From assembly GCA_913045265.1 (NCBI GenBank), contig CAJWQX010000008.1:1-64000 (forward strand): a stretch of 64,000 nucleotides of DNA, in the 5' to 3' direction. This document shows positions 1-8,911 of this stretch, in pieces (position 1 is the first letter of the stretch; the number at the start of each line of letters is the position of its first letter). Below the pieces are notes generated by a model. The model was not told where the DNA came from, searched no databases, and saw only the letters and a program-made list of their open reading frames with translations. A program made the translations under genes and the position numbers. The stretch comes from UBA11889 sp002313255 (GTDB lineage: Bacteria > Pseudomonadota > Gammaproteobacteria > Pseudomonadales > Azotimanducaceae).

Positions 1-581
1 TTGAGGAACAATCGGAAAGGAAACAGTACCTAGATAAACAACATGCAGATCTTGAGGAAGCGCTTGATACCTTGAACGCGGCGATCAAACGCATAGATCG
101 GGAAACAAGATCACGATTCAAGGCGACCTATGACGAAGTTAACGGTCACCTAAAAACTATATTTCCGAAAGTGTTCGGTGGAGGACACGCTCAGTTGGAG
201 CTGACAGGGGAGGACCTGCTCGATACCGGTATCACACTCATGGCACGACCACCAGGTAAACGTAATGCAAACGTTCACTTGTTATCGGGAGGCGAAAAAG
301 CGATGACGGCGGTAGCGCTGGTATTCGCAATATTTCAGCTGAATCCCAGTCCGGTGTGTCTTCTCGATGAGGTCGATGCGCCGTTGGACGACGCCAATGT
401 CGTTCGATTTGCTGATCTTATCGAAGAGATGTCGAGCGAAGTGCAGTTCGTGGTGATCACTCATAATAAGCTAACGATGGAAATGGCGGATCACCTTCTG
501 GGCGTGACCATGAATGAACCGGGAGTGTCCCGGCTGGTCTCGGTGGATGTAGAACAAGCGGCGGAAATGGCCGTAGGTTAG
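1..581 (+). CDS. smc: Chromosome partition protein SMC, C-terminal end (partial)
   Basis: The gene enters from the left edge, with its frame open from base 3, and ends at TAG 579-581. What remains is the end of the coiled coil and the C-terminal ATPase head lobe. The ABC signature LSGGEKAM is followed by a Walker B segment (VCLLDEVDAPLDD) and a switch region with ITHNK. SMC dimers bind DNA and, with ScpA and ScpB, compact and separate the nucleoid. The next gene is zipA, 31 bases on, the usual smc-zipA-ligA order of gammaproteobacteria. Family identity is clear; the N-terminal head lies outside the window. Confidence 0.95.
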   Translation, partial: EEQSERKQYLDKQHADLEEALDTLNAAIKRIDRETRSRFKATYDEVNGHLKTIFPKVFGGGHAQLELTGEDLLDTGITLMARPPGKRNANVHLLSGGEKAMTAVALVFAIFQLNPSPVCLLDEVDAPLDDANVVRFADLIEEMSSEVQFVVITHNKLTMEMADHLLGVTMNEPGVSRLVSVDVEQAAEMAVG

Positions 582-612
582 CCCGGCAATAAATCGGGCC
601 CAAGGTAATCTA

Positions 613-1491
613 GTGGACATGAAGATCTTTATCCTGGTGTGTGGTGCCTTGCTCATTGCGGCGGTCATCGTGCATGGGCTCTGGGTGGCCCGACGATCCC
701 GGAAGAATCCATTGAAAATGGAACTGGCCGAAAATAGCACGTCGATAGGGTTCGATGAGATGGAGTTGTTGCGGGGCGAGCTGCCCAATGGTGGAGCACG
801 AATTGCAGTGAGGAAGAGACCCACGCCAGCGTTGACGACAATGCCGTTGCAGGAAGACAGAGTCTTGATCGATGCCTCCGAAATAGTGGCCGAAGACGAG
901 ACCATGCTCGTCGACGAAGCTCGCGATGATGCTGTGGTTTCGAACGAGAGCCCCATTGTTGCGGAAGCAACGCCTTCTAGACTTCGTAGAACTCGAAAAG
1001 AGGCTGAGCAGACGTCGGAAAAGACTCCGAGAGCATCGGTGGGAAATGTGACCATAGAATTAGAGGATCAGACGGACCTAGTTGTTGTGTCTGTGATGGA
1101 TTCAAAGGGTGAACGTTGGAATGGTTCGAAAGTCATCGAAGTACTTCTTCGGCATGGACTCAAATATGGTGATATGAATATTTTCCATCGCGTTGACGCG
1201 ACAGGCGTTACGCAATTCAGCGTGGCGAATGCCGTTGAACCTGGATCTTTCGATCTCGCCGATATTAAGGAAATGGCAACGCCCGGCGTTACGATGTTTC
1301 TGAGAATATGCGGGCCCAACGAACCGCTCGGTGCGTATGATGACATGTTGGCCGTTGCGCAAGACACGGCGGCGACGCTCGGCGGGGAGCTAAGGGACGA
1401 GCACATGAACTTGATAACTAGTCAGGTTGTTGAACACTATCGCCAACAGATCATCGAATTCGCTCGGAAAAAGATGTTCGCGCGTGCCTAG
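613..1491 (+). CDS. zipA: Cell division protein ZipA
   Basis: The 292-residue protein starts at GTG 613, with an in-frame ATG two codons later. It has one N-terminal membrane segment (about residues 4-26), then a basic patch (ARRSRK). A long acidic, poorly conserved linker follows, then a C-terminal ZipA domain from about residue 145 (VTIELEDQTDLVVVSV onward). ZipA is an inner-membrane protein that tethers the FtsZ C-terminal tail to the membrane at the division site. The linker is acidic rather than the proline/glutamine-rich one known from E. coli. Location between smc and ligA supports the call. Confidence 0.93.
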   Translation: MDMKIFILVCGALLIAAVIVHGLWVARRSRKNPLKMELAENSTSIGFDEMELLRGELPNGGARIAVRKRPTPALTTMPLQEDRVLIDASEIVAEDETMLVDEARDDAVVSNESPIVAEATPSRLRRTRKEAEQTSEKTPRASVGNVTIELEDQTDLVVVSVMDSKGERWNGSKVIEVLLRHGLKYGDMNIFHRVDATGVTQFSVANAVEPGSFDLADIKEMATPGVTMFLRICGPNEPLGAYDDMLAVAQDTAATLGGELRDEHMNLITSQVVEHYRQQIIEFARKKMFARA

Positions 1492-1562
1492 CAAGCGGTA
1501 GGTTATCGAGGAGAGCCAGGGGTGGTTGTTGTGGGCCGCCGACTCGGTGCAGGCTACGCGAG

Positions 1563-3575
1563 ATGATGGAACCAAAAAAAGAGATCGAGCAACTTCAGGA
1601 ACAAGTACGTTTCCACCTGCACCGATATCATGTGCTCGACGATCCCGAAATCCCGGATATCGAATTTGACGCATTGTTTGATCGACTCGTGCAGCTCGAA
1701 CACGCGAATCCGCATCTGGTAATTTCTGATTCGCCGACTCAACGGGTTGGCGCTGAACCATCAACCGAATTCGGCGAGGTGGTCCATAGCGTACCAATGC
1801 TCTCATTGGACAAATGCGTATCAGGTGATGAAATTCAAGCGTGGCAGGACCGATGCGTCCGGATTCTAGGAGAAGATGTCTCCAGCTACGTTTGCGAACC
1901 GAAGATCGATGGCGTTGCCGTTAGCTTACTTTACGAAGATGGTGTGCTGGTGCGTGGCGCGACACGGGGTAACGGCGAAATTGGTGAAGATATTACAAAC
2001 AACGTCCGTACTATCGACCAGGTTCCACTGCGTCTATTGGGCGATGATGTCCCTCGATCTATCGAAATCCGTGGCGAGATATACATGCCCCTTGCCGCAT
2101 TTCAGGCGTACAACGCACGTGCGGTGAAGAGCGGGGAAAAGCCTTTCGTCAATCCCCGAAATGGAGCAGCGGGCAGCCTCCGCCAGCTTGATCCTCGGGT
2201 GACCGCGCATCGGCCTCTGTCAATATTCTGTTATGCAATGGGACGCTGTAGCGACGATTTTCGACCACGCACGCACGCCAACGTGTTGGCAGCGATGAGA
2301 AAATGGGGGTGTTGCGTCAACGAACACGTGGAAGTCGTCGAGGGTTTTAAGGCATGCATCACGTACATCGAACGAGTGGTCCAAGACCGTGTGTCGTTGG
2401 GTTACGAGATCGACGGGGTCGTACTTAAGGCCAACGATTTTGTTGTGCAGGAGCGGCTAGGATCGGTGACGCGGAAACCACGATGGGCAATAGCGTTCAA
2501 GTACCCTGCGGAGGAAGTCTCGACGGTAATCACGGGTGTCGACTTCCAGGTCGGTAGGACCGGCGCAATTACACCAGTTGCAAAACTCGAACCCGTCTTT
2601 GTGGGAGGCGTCACGGTTTCTAATGCGACATTACACAACATGGACGAGGTATCACGGCTGGGTATTCGTCTAGGCGATACCGTGATCGTTCACAGGGCCG
2701 GCGACGTAATCCCTCAAGTTGTTAGTGTAGTGGAATCTCGACGTCCGCCGGGTGCGCGTCGAGTTCCCATACCAAGGAAATGCCCCGAATGCGGCACAGC
2801 CCTTGAAAAGATCGCCGACGAAGTCGTCGTTCGTTGTCCTGCGGGTATGACCTGTGTAGCGCAGCGGAAGGAGGCAATACAACACTTTGCTTCGCGATCG
2901 GCAATGGATATTGAGGGATTGGGGGAAAAATTGATCGATCAGTTAGTTGATCAAGATCTCGTTAACAACCCCGCTGACTTGTACCGATTACGAGGTGCAG
3001 ATTTGGCGACGTTGGACCGCATGGGTGCGAAGTCCGCAGAGAATCTCCTCCGATCGCTTAGCGAAAGTTGCGATACGACGTTGGCTCATTTCATCTATGC
3101 ACTGGGGATCCGGGAAGTAGGTGAAGCGACAGCCATTGCCTTAGCAGAGCGCTTTGGTGACCTTGAGCCACTGATGGAAGCAACGCTAGATCTTTTGTAC
3201 GAGGTTGAGGATGTTGGACCTACCATAGCCGGTAATGTGCTGAATTTTTTTGAGGATCGTGAGAACAAAGAAATCGTTTTGGCGCTGGTGGCCGCTGGGA
3301 TTCATTGGCCTATCACTGAGGGACGAGTAAACCGCCCGTGCTTTGGCGAAACGTGGGTGCTGACAGGTATGCTTCAATCGATGCCCCGCAGCGAAGCACG
3401 AACGCGACTGCGGAATTTGGGCGCAAAAGTCGCGGGATCTGTTTCTCCAAACACCACGCGCGTGGTAGCGGGGGCTGGTGCGGGGGCGAAACTCGCGCAC
3501 GCCGAGGTTCTCGAAATTCCGGTCCTAAGCGAGACGGATTTCCTCACTTTTCTTGGCAGCCATGAACGCGCGTAG
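1563..3575 (+). CDS. ligA: NAD-dependent DNA ligase LigA
   Basis: This 670-residue protein has the normal length for the family. The adenylation domain carries the KxDG motif as KIDG, so K114 should be the residue that takes AMP from NAD. The OB fold follows, then a four-cysteine zinc finger (CPEC...CPAGMTC), helix-hairpin-helix repeats and a C-terminal BRCT domain (starting near CFGETWVLTG). It seals nicks during replication and repair. The start ATG at 1563 is immediately followed by a second ATG. Its 3' end overlaps the following lipoprotein gene, so the two are probably translated from one message. Confidence 0.97.
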   Translation: MMEPKKEIEQLQEQVRFHLHRYHVLDDPEIPDIEFDALFDRLVQLEHANPHLVISDSPTQRVGAEPSTEFGEVVHSVPMLSLDKCVSGDEIQAWQDRCVRILGEDVSSYVCEPKIDGVAVSLLYEDGVLVRGATRGNGEIGEDITNNVRTIDQVPLRLLGDDVPRSIEIRGEIYMPLAAFQAYNARAVKSGEKPFVNPRNGAAGSLRQLDPRVTAHRPLSIFCYAMGRCSDDFRPRTHANVLAAMRKWGCCVNEHVEVVEGFKACITYIERVVQDRVSLGYEIDGVVLKANDFVVQERLGSVTRKPRWAIAFKYPAEEVSTVITGVDFQVGRTGAITPVAKLEPVFVGGVTVSNATLHNMDEVSRLGIRLGDTVIVHRAGDVIPQVVSVVESRRPPGARRVPIPRKCPECGTALEKIADEVVVRCPAGMTCVAQRKEAIQHFASRSAMDIEGLGEKLIDQLVDQDLVNNPADLYRLRGADLATLDRMGAKSAENLLRSLSESCDTTLAHFIYALGIREVGEATAIALAERFGDLEPLMEATLDLLYEVEDVGPTIAGNVLNFFEDRENKEIVLALVAAGIHWPITEGRVNRPCFGETWVLTGMLQSMPRSEARTRLRNLGAKVAGSVSPNTTRVVAGAGAGAKLAHAEVLEIPVLSETDFLTFLGSHERA

Positions 3576-4161
3576 GCACATCCTTTTGACCCTTGTGATC
3601 GCGGGCTGTGCTTCGATCCCGCCGGAAGATCCTGACGATGTCTGCGAAATTTTTGTCGAAAAACCGAAGTGGTACCGAGCCGTTGATGCGTCCTATAGAT
3701 GGTGGGGGATCCGTCCGTCAACGTTGATGGCTGTGACGCACAAGGAATCTTCGTATGTGTCCGATGCCCGGCCGCCACGTCGAAAATTTCTTATGATCTT
3801 CCCTGGAAGACGGCCTTCTAGCGCGTATGGGTATGCGCAAGCGACGGATGAAACTTGGAGCGATTATCTTCGGGATCGAGGCCGACGATTTGCCGACCGA
3901 GACGATTTTGACGATGCCGTGGATTTTATCGGTTGGTATCTGAATAGGGCATCCCGTGACTTGTCGATTCCTCGATCAAATGTCCAGCACCTTTATCTCG
4001 CTTATCACGAGGGCATGGCGGGGTACCGGCGAGGTGGGTGGAAAGGTAATCAGTGGCTCCGAAATGCAGCAGCTAGGGTGAGCGCAAAAGCAGCTATTTA
4101 CGAGACGCAGCTCAAAACGTGTCGGTCGCGTTTGCCGAAGCGCCGTTGGTGGCGTCGTTAG
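3562..4161 (+). CDS. Putative SLT-type transglycosylase lipoprotein
   Basis: I chose ATG 3562; an in-frame TTG lies at 3553. The start lies 14 bases inside the end of ligA. The N-terminus is a lipoprotein signal with lipobox IAGC (C16). The rest resembles the small lysozyme-like fold of soluble lytic transglycosylases: a glutamate in HKESSY (E62) in the position of the catalytic acid, then AYGYAQATDETW and YLAYHEGMAGY. A protein of this kind often sits after ligA in gammaproteobacteria. The likely role is cutting or remodelling peptidoglycan from a lipid-anchored position, but activity is inferred. Its 3' end overlaps the convergent dehydrogenase gene by 50 bases. Confidence 0.78.
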   Translation: MNARRHILLTLVIAGCASIPPEDPDDVCEIFVEKPKWYRAVDASYRWWGIRPSTLMAVTHKESSYVSDARPPRRKFLMIFPGRRPSSAYGYAQATDETWSDYLRDRGRRFADRDDFDDAVDFIGWYLNRASRDLSIPRSNVQHLYLAYHEGMAGYRRGGWKGNQWLRNAAARVSAKAAIYETQLKTCRSRLPKRRWWRR

Positions 4162-5230
4162 ATTTTCCCGAATACACGACGCGGTAAATAATGCCTTCCT
4201 GGTCGTCTGATATGAGGAGGCTTCCGTCTTTGGAAACGAGCACGTCATTGGGACGCCCCGAGGCTTTTTGTCCGTTGAGCCAGATATCAATAAAAGGCTC
4301 GTACACGAGCGTTTGATCGGATGCGATCCGAATAACACTGACGCGGTAGCCGACCTTTTTGGTTCGGTTCCAGGAACCGTGTTCGGCGATGAAAAGTGCG
4401 TTCCGGTAGCTGGGCGGGAAGACTTCCTTGGTGTAGAAATCCATTCCGAGAACCGCGCTGTGCGCCTGTATCCGAACCTTCGGTGGGGTGAAGACACGGC
4501 CCCCAATTTCCTTCCCAAATTTGGGGTCTAGGACGACTCCAGCGTGTACGAATGGATAGCCATAGTGCGCACCCGGTTTCTCGACCACGTTGATTTCTTC
4601 ATCAGGGACGTCATCTCCCAGCATGTCGCGGCCGTTGTCAGAAAACCATAACTGATGCGTTTTTGGATGCCAGGCCATGCCGACACTATTGCGGACGCCG
4701 CGGGCATAGAGTTCCGATACACCCGTTATCGGATCGACTCGTAAAATACTTGCGTGTCTTTCATCCTGAGACAGGCAAATATTGCAAGGTGCGCCAACGG
4801 GAACGTACAAGTGGCGGTCCGGGCCTACGCTGAGGTACTTCCAACCGTGATGGCGTTTTTTGGGCAATTGTTCCGAGATGATCTGGGGTTGAGGTTTCTC
4901 ACGAAAAGTCGTTTCGATCTTTGGGAAACGTAAGATTCGGTTGAGGGCGCCCACGTAGAGATCGCCGTCAAGAAGGACGACCCCGCTAGGCATCGTCAGA
5001 CCGCTTGCAAACGTGACAACTTCTGGATCCGCGTCGACAGTTGTAGGCGGAACGACAGCATAGAGTTTGCCGGCACGACGCGTTCCGACAAATAAGAGAC
5101 CGCTGGTACTCTCAGCCATTTGGCGAGCATTGGGCACGTCGTTTGTTAGGACGGAAACTGTGAAGTCGGTGCTATTCGCAACGATTTCTGTCGCGAGCAA
5201 GAGCCAGAAAAGGTACAAAACCACTTTCAT
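4112..5230 (-). CDS. PQQ-type glucose/sorbosone dehydrogenase-like secreted protein
   Basis: The 372-residue protein starts at ATG 5230, which gives a clean signal peptide (MKVVLYLFWLLLATEIVA). A longer reading starts at ATG 5251. The body is a beta-propeller of the sorbosone dehydrogenase family. Typical blocks are visible: HGWKYLSVGPDRHLYVPVG with a CNIC pair, GMAWHPKTHQLWFSDNGRD, and GAHYGYPFVHAG. Family members oxidise sugars in the periplasm using PQQ, but many homologues have no proven substrate and no PQQ synthesis genes are present here. It is transcribed away from dinG, with only 19 bases between the two chosen start codons. Confidence 0.8.
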   Translation of the reverse strand: MKVVLYLFWLLLATEIVANSTDFTVSVLTNDVPNARQMAESTSGLLFVGTRRAGKLYAVVPPTTVDADPEVVTFASGLTMPSGVVLLDGDLYVGALNRILRFPKIETTFREKPQPQIISEQLPKKRHHGWKYLSVGPDRHLYVPVGAPCNICLSQDERHASILRVDPITGVSELYARGVRNSVGMAWHPKTHQLWFSDNGRDMLGDDVPDEEINVVEKPGAHYGYPFVHAGVVLDPKFGKEIGGRVFTPPKVRIQAHSAVLGMDFYTKEVFPPSYRNALFIAEHGSWNRTKKVGYRVSVIRIASDQTLVYEPFIDIWLNGQKASGRPNDVLVSKDGSLLISDDQEGIIYRVVYSGKSNDATNGASANATDTF

Positions 5231-5249
5231 GTAAGCAGTGTACGGCCGC

Positions 5250-7319
5250 ATGTTGGTGCACGCACTAAAAGATGAGATTCAGGACGCCTATCGATCCTGG
5301 CTGGACGCTCGCGGATTCCATCCGCGTCGGGGCCAACGGCAAATGATTGCCGATGTTGCCACAGGAATCACCGACGACGGTGGTCGAATTTGCGTGATCG
5401 AGGCGGGCACAGGAACGGGTAAAACCGCTGCGTACTGCCTAGCCGTAATCCCGGTGGCGCAAGCGGAAGGTAAGAAAATTGTTATCTCAACGGCGACCAT
5501 CGCGTTGCAGGAACAAATACTACTAAAGGATCTACCGGATCTTGCCGCTCACACGACGTTAGATTTCAGTTACGTCCTCGCTAAGGGGAGAAGTCGATAC
5601 GTTTGCTTGAAAAGGCTTAACGAAGCGTTGGATACGGATGTGAGTATGGTAATTCCATTGTTCGAGGAACCTCGATCGAGTGACGTAAAGATCTATGAGG
5701 CAATGGCAACAAAGTTTGAACGGGGAAACTGGGATGGTGAGTTGGAGTCGTGGGTGGGTCCGATTGATCCAGAGAGTTGGGGCCGTTTAACGACGGATCA
5801 CCGTGGGTGTGCGAACAATCGTTGCGACTACTTTCAGAGTTGTCCGTTTTTCCGAGCGAGGGGTGAAATTGACGACGCGGACATAATCGTGGCCAACCAT
5901 GATTTGGTGCTGGCCGATTTGAACCTCGGGGGCGGCGTGATTCTTCCGCAGCCGGACGAGACGATCCTGGTGCTCGACGAAGCACATCATCTCCCGCAAA
6001 AAACGCAACAACATTTCACATTGTCGGCCCGGGTGGGCGCAACGGGCCGTTGGCTCGAACAGTTAAATACGACGCTGGGAACGATGACACAGCATTTCGG
6101 TCGACCGCCTGAAATGCTTGCGATTGCCCAAAAACTTGCGGTGGATATGCCAGTGGTAGCGGGCCTGCTGACTGAATTGGAGCAGTTGATCGCGAGTCTT
6201 TCGTTTTCCACACAAAACGATCGGAAGGCACTGTTCCGGTTTCCTCTAGGCCGCATACCCGAATCAATTGTTGAATTGAGCGAACCGCTGTCTCGATACT
6301 TTCTTGATCTTGGCGATCTACTTGATGCTGGCCATACGCATTTGCAGGAAGTTATGGACGGGAGTCGGAACTGGAAAAACACAGAGCAAGCAGAGGAATG
6401 GCTTCCGATCGTCGGGTTTCATGTCAACCGGGCGTTGCAAACACACAGCCTGTTTTCAGACTACGCTGGAGCTGAGTTAGGCAATCCGTTGCACGCGCGT
6501 TGGGTGTTTCGTCAGGAGACTGATGCAGGGCTAGATTTGGAGTGCTTATCGGCGCCATTGGATCCAGGCGGAATATTAAGAGAGATTCTCTGGCAAAAGT
6601 GCCACGCTGCCGTCTTAACTTCGGCGACTTTATGTACGTTGGGTAGCTTCGAGCGTTTTCTTGAGCAAGTTGGTCTAGGTACCGACGTTCGAAATCGGCG
6701 TATCGAAAGCCCGTTCGAATTTGGCCGAATCGCGACGCTTGCGATTCCCCACATGGACTCCGATCCACGCGATGTCGTGCTTCATACGGAAGAGCTGGGG
6801 CAACTGATGCCGCAGTTGCTGGAATCAGAGATCAGCGCCCTCGTCCTGTTTACCTCGTGGCGTCAGATGCAAGCGGTTATCGATGCGTTGGGGACGTCTG
6901 TCCTTAACAATTGTCATATTCAGGGACAAGGATCCAAACAGAAACTCTTGACCGAGCACAAAGAGAAGATCGATGAAGGTGGACCCAGTTATCTATTCGG
7001 CCTCGCGAGTTTTGCCGAAGGCGTCGATCTTCCCGACGACTATTGTCGGCACGTGATTATTGCAAAGCTTCCCTTTTCTGTGCCTGACGATCCCATCGAC
7101 CAGGCGTTTGCCGAATGGCTAGTGTCCGAAGGACGTAACCCCTTTGTTGAAGTGTCTGTGCCCGATGCGACCCTCAAGTTGATACAGGCCTGTGGCCGGC
7201 TCATAAGGCATGAAGAAGACGGTGGGCGGATTACAATATTGGACCGGAGACTCTTAACCCGTGCCTATGGCCGCTCGATCATTGAGTCCCTGCCTCCCTA
7301 TCGTCGAGTCGATGCGTAG
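5250..7319 (+). CDS. dinG: ATP-dependent DNA helicase DinG
   Basis: Starting at ATG 5250 (GTG 5238 is possible) the protein has 689 residues and shows all features of DinG, an XPD-like 5'-3' superfamily 2 helicase. Walker A is EAGTGTGKT (about 51-59) and the DEAH box lies near 243-246. Four iron-sulfur cysteines are at about 119, 187, 192 and 198, with spacing close to E. coli DinG. The C-terminal helicase motif QACGRLIRHEEDGG is also present. DinG unwinds R-loops and collided replication forks. E. coli dinG is SOS-controlled, but I see no LexA box upstream here. Confidence 0.92.
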   Translation: MLVHALKDEIQDAYRSWLDARGFHPRRGQRQMIADVATGITDDGGRICVIEAGTGTGKTAAYCLAVIPVAQAEGKKIVISTATIALQEQILLKDLPDLAAHTTLDFSYVLAKGRSRYVCLKRLNEALDTDVSMVIPLFEEPRSSDVKIYEAMATKFERGNWDGELESWVGPIDPESWGRLTTDHRGCANNRCDYFQSCPFFRARGEIDDADIIVANHDLVLADLNLGGGVILPQPDETILVLDEAHHLPQKTQQHFTLSARVGATGRWLEQLNTTLGTMTQHFGRPPEMLAIAQKLAVDMPVVAGLLTELEQLIASLSFSTQNDRKALFRFPLGRIPESIVELSEPLSRYFLDLGDLLDAGHTHLQEVMDGSRNWKNTEQAEEWLPIVGFHVNRALQTHSLFSDYAGAELGNPLHARWVFRQETDAGLDLECLSAPLDPGGILREILWQKCHAAVLTSATLCTLGSFERFLEQVGLGTDVRNRRIESPFEFGRIATLAIPHMDSDPRDVVLHTEELGQLMPQLLESEISALVLFTSWRQMQAVIDALGTSVLNNCHIQGQGSKQKLLTEHKEKIDEGGPSYLFGLASFAEGVDLPDDYCRHVIIAKLPFSVPDDPIDQAFAEWLVSEGRNPFVEVSVPDATLKLIQACGRLIRHEEDGGRITILDRRLLTRAYGRSIIESLPPYRRVDA

Positions 7320-7388
7320 CCTAAAGTCCTCAATGGATAATCGGCATTCAAAGGTTACGGTTGGTTCAGGTGGAGGGCACATGTCTCA

Positions 7389-8267
7389 TTGCATTTGGGG
7401 CGTGGTGCTTTGAACGTGCTGGAAGAAGTTGATGGTTACCAGATCACGCAATGGGGTCTCGACTGTTATCGACACTTGGACCCCGGGCCCCCGCGAGACT
7501 TTCGTCAACTTGCTGCTTTGTTGGTCGACTATTGGATCGAAAAGGATTTTCGGCGAATTGGAATCGGCGGAGCCCAGGGCGCGGGCAAGAGCACGCTCGG
7601 TCGACTAATCGCGTCCGCGTTCGCGTATGCCGGCGAGAAGGTTGCCATACTGGGTATTGACGACTTTTATTTGCCGGCTAATGAGCGTGGCCGGTTGGCG
7701 AAGGAGGTGCACCCGTTGATGGGTACCCGCGGGCCCCCGGGTACCCACGAGATTGAAGCATTACTCAAGACAATAGACGTGCTGACAGATGGCGGTTCGA
7801 CCGAGGTTCCCGTATTTGATAAGGCTAGGGACGAACGGGTGGGTAGCCGCCGTATCGATGGGCCCGTTAAACGGGTGGTTGTTGAAGGCTGGTGCGTCGG
7901 TGCCAGTCCGATGGTTGGTGCCCCCGAGGACACACCTATCAATGAACTTGAACAAGACCACGATCCCAAAGGTGACTGGCGGCGGAGCATCAACGATGGG
8001 CTTGAGACAACGTATCGTGATCTCGTGAATCGTTTCGATCAGCTCTTGTACATTAAAGTACCTCATATGGTCGCCGTTCGAAGGTGGCGATTGGAGCAAG
8101 AACAATCGCTGCCAGCTAACATGCGAAAGGGCGTTGCCGAGATCAATCGATTCGTCGCGCACTATGAGCGATTGACGTTGTGGATGATGGAAGACCTACC
8201 GGCGAGAGCGGACCTCGTCGTGCATCTAGGTGAAAACCATGAAGTCACTTCCGTGGTGTTTTCCTAG
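7389..8267 (+). CDS. D-glycerate 3-kinase-like P-loop kinase
   Basis: The protein has a Walker A motif GAQGAGKST (about 61-69) and the segment LGIDDFYLPANER. It also has HPLMGTRGPPGTHE and VVVEGWCVGA, all typical of the GLYK / YggC family of glycerate kinase-like proteins related to phosphoribulokinase. The expected reaction is ATP-dependent phosphorylation of D-glycerate to 3-phosphoglycerate. The start is uncertain: no early ATG exists in this frame. TTG 7389 lies 11 bases after GGAGGG (7372-7377), while GTG 7416 would remove a non-conserved start. No glycerate-pathway neighbours are seen. A 237-base convergent gap with no visible signal follows. Confidence 0.75.
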   Translation: MHLGRGALNVLEEVDGYQITQWGLDCYRHLDPGPPRDFRQLAALLVDYWIEKDFRRIGIGGAQGAGKSTLGRLIASAFAYAGEKVAILGIDDFYLPANERGRLAKEVHPLMGTRGPPGTHEIEALLKTIDVLTDGGSTEVPVFDKARDERVGSRRIDGPVKRVVVEGWCVGASPMVGAPEDTPINELEQDHDPKGDWRRSINDGLETTYRDLVNRFDQLLYIKVPHMVAVRRWRLEQEQSLPANMRKGVAEINRFVAHYERLTLWMMEDLPARADLVVHLGENHEVTSVVFS

Positions 8268-8504
8268 GTTGAGAATCTCGCTGCCGAGAGCCGAAGTTGA
8301 TCGAAAACGACTCGAGTGAAGACCCGAAGCGGTCAAAAGGCGTTTAACAACAATTCGTAAATTGATTCGATTGCACCGGTAGTAGATCCGATCAGAAAGT
8401 CTCTAGGCCAACATTCTCCAAACGGTCGCCGTAACACGCATTACTCAATATCCAACAGTTTTCGGGATTTCTATGATTGCCGTGGACGTCTGACAAACCA
8501 TACC

Positions 8505-8744
8505 TCACAAAGAGTTATGCGTACCGTCACAAAGTGGCGCGCCCGCGGTTCGTTTGCAGCCACAAAAGTACAGCGTTCGGTCTTTATCTGCTTCGTATGC
8601 GACGGGCGTGAACTCCGTGTCGCTATGGGAGCCGTCGCAGAAAGGTTGATTTTCGCTCTTTCCACACGCGCACCAAAAGTACTTTTTGCCGGCTGTTACG
8701 TCGACAGGGAACGGCGCTTTTTGTGCAATATTCGGTTCGGCCAT
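8505..8744 (-). CDS. Tandem CDGSH iron-sulfur protein
   Basis: This 79-residue protein consists of little more than two CDGSH zinc-finger-like motifs. The first has C25, C27, C36 and H40 (ending CDGSH). The second has C61, C63, C72 and H76 (ending CDGTH). Each should bind one [2Fe-2S] cluster through three cysteines and one histidine, as in the bacterial tandem CDGSH family related to mitochondrial mitoNEET and Miner2. The start ATG 8744 is preceded by an AGGAAT ribosome site. There is no membrane anchor. Proposed roles in redox sensing or cluster transfer are inference only. Confidence 0.9.
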   Translation of the reverse strand: MAEPNIAQKAPFPVDVTAGKKYFWCACGKSENQPFCDGSHSDTEFTPVAYEADKDRTLYFCGCKRTAGAPLCDGTHNSL

Positions 8745-8911
8745 GGCTTATTCCTAGTCTTGTTGCATAGGTTGCGCGCCATCGTTTTCTCCAATACGTA
8801 GTCGCGCAAGAAGTGAGTGTGTTCATGGTGCCTGACTGTCTCGCGTTTTCCAACGCGCCCGACTACCATCGACGGCTATCGGGGTCTAACGCAACAAGGC
8901 TAGAGGTAAGA

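Noticed and set aside
471..1055. A 194-codon open frame on the minus strand over smc and zipA
   Set aside because: It lies antisense to two clear genes, has serine-rich low-complexity residues with no known family, and lacks a ribosome site.
8268..8504. Possible small gene or RNA in the convergent gap after the glycerate kinase-like gene
   Set aside because: No conserved frame, clear terminator with a T-run or RNA fold could be supported; only a short CTCG-CTGC-CGAG stem is seen.
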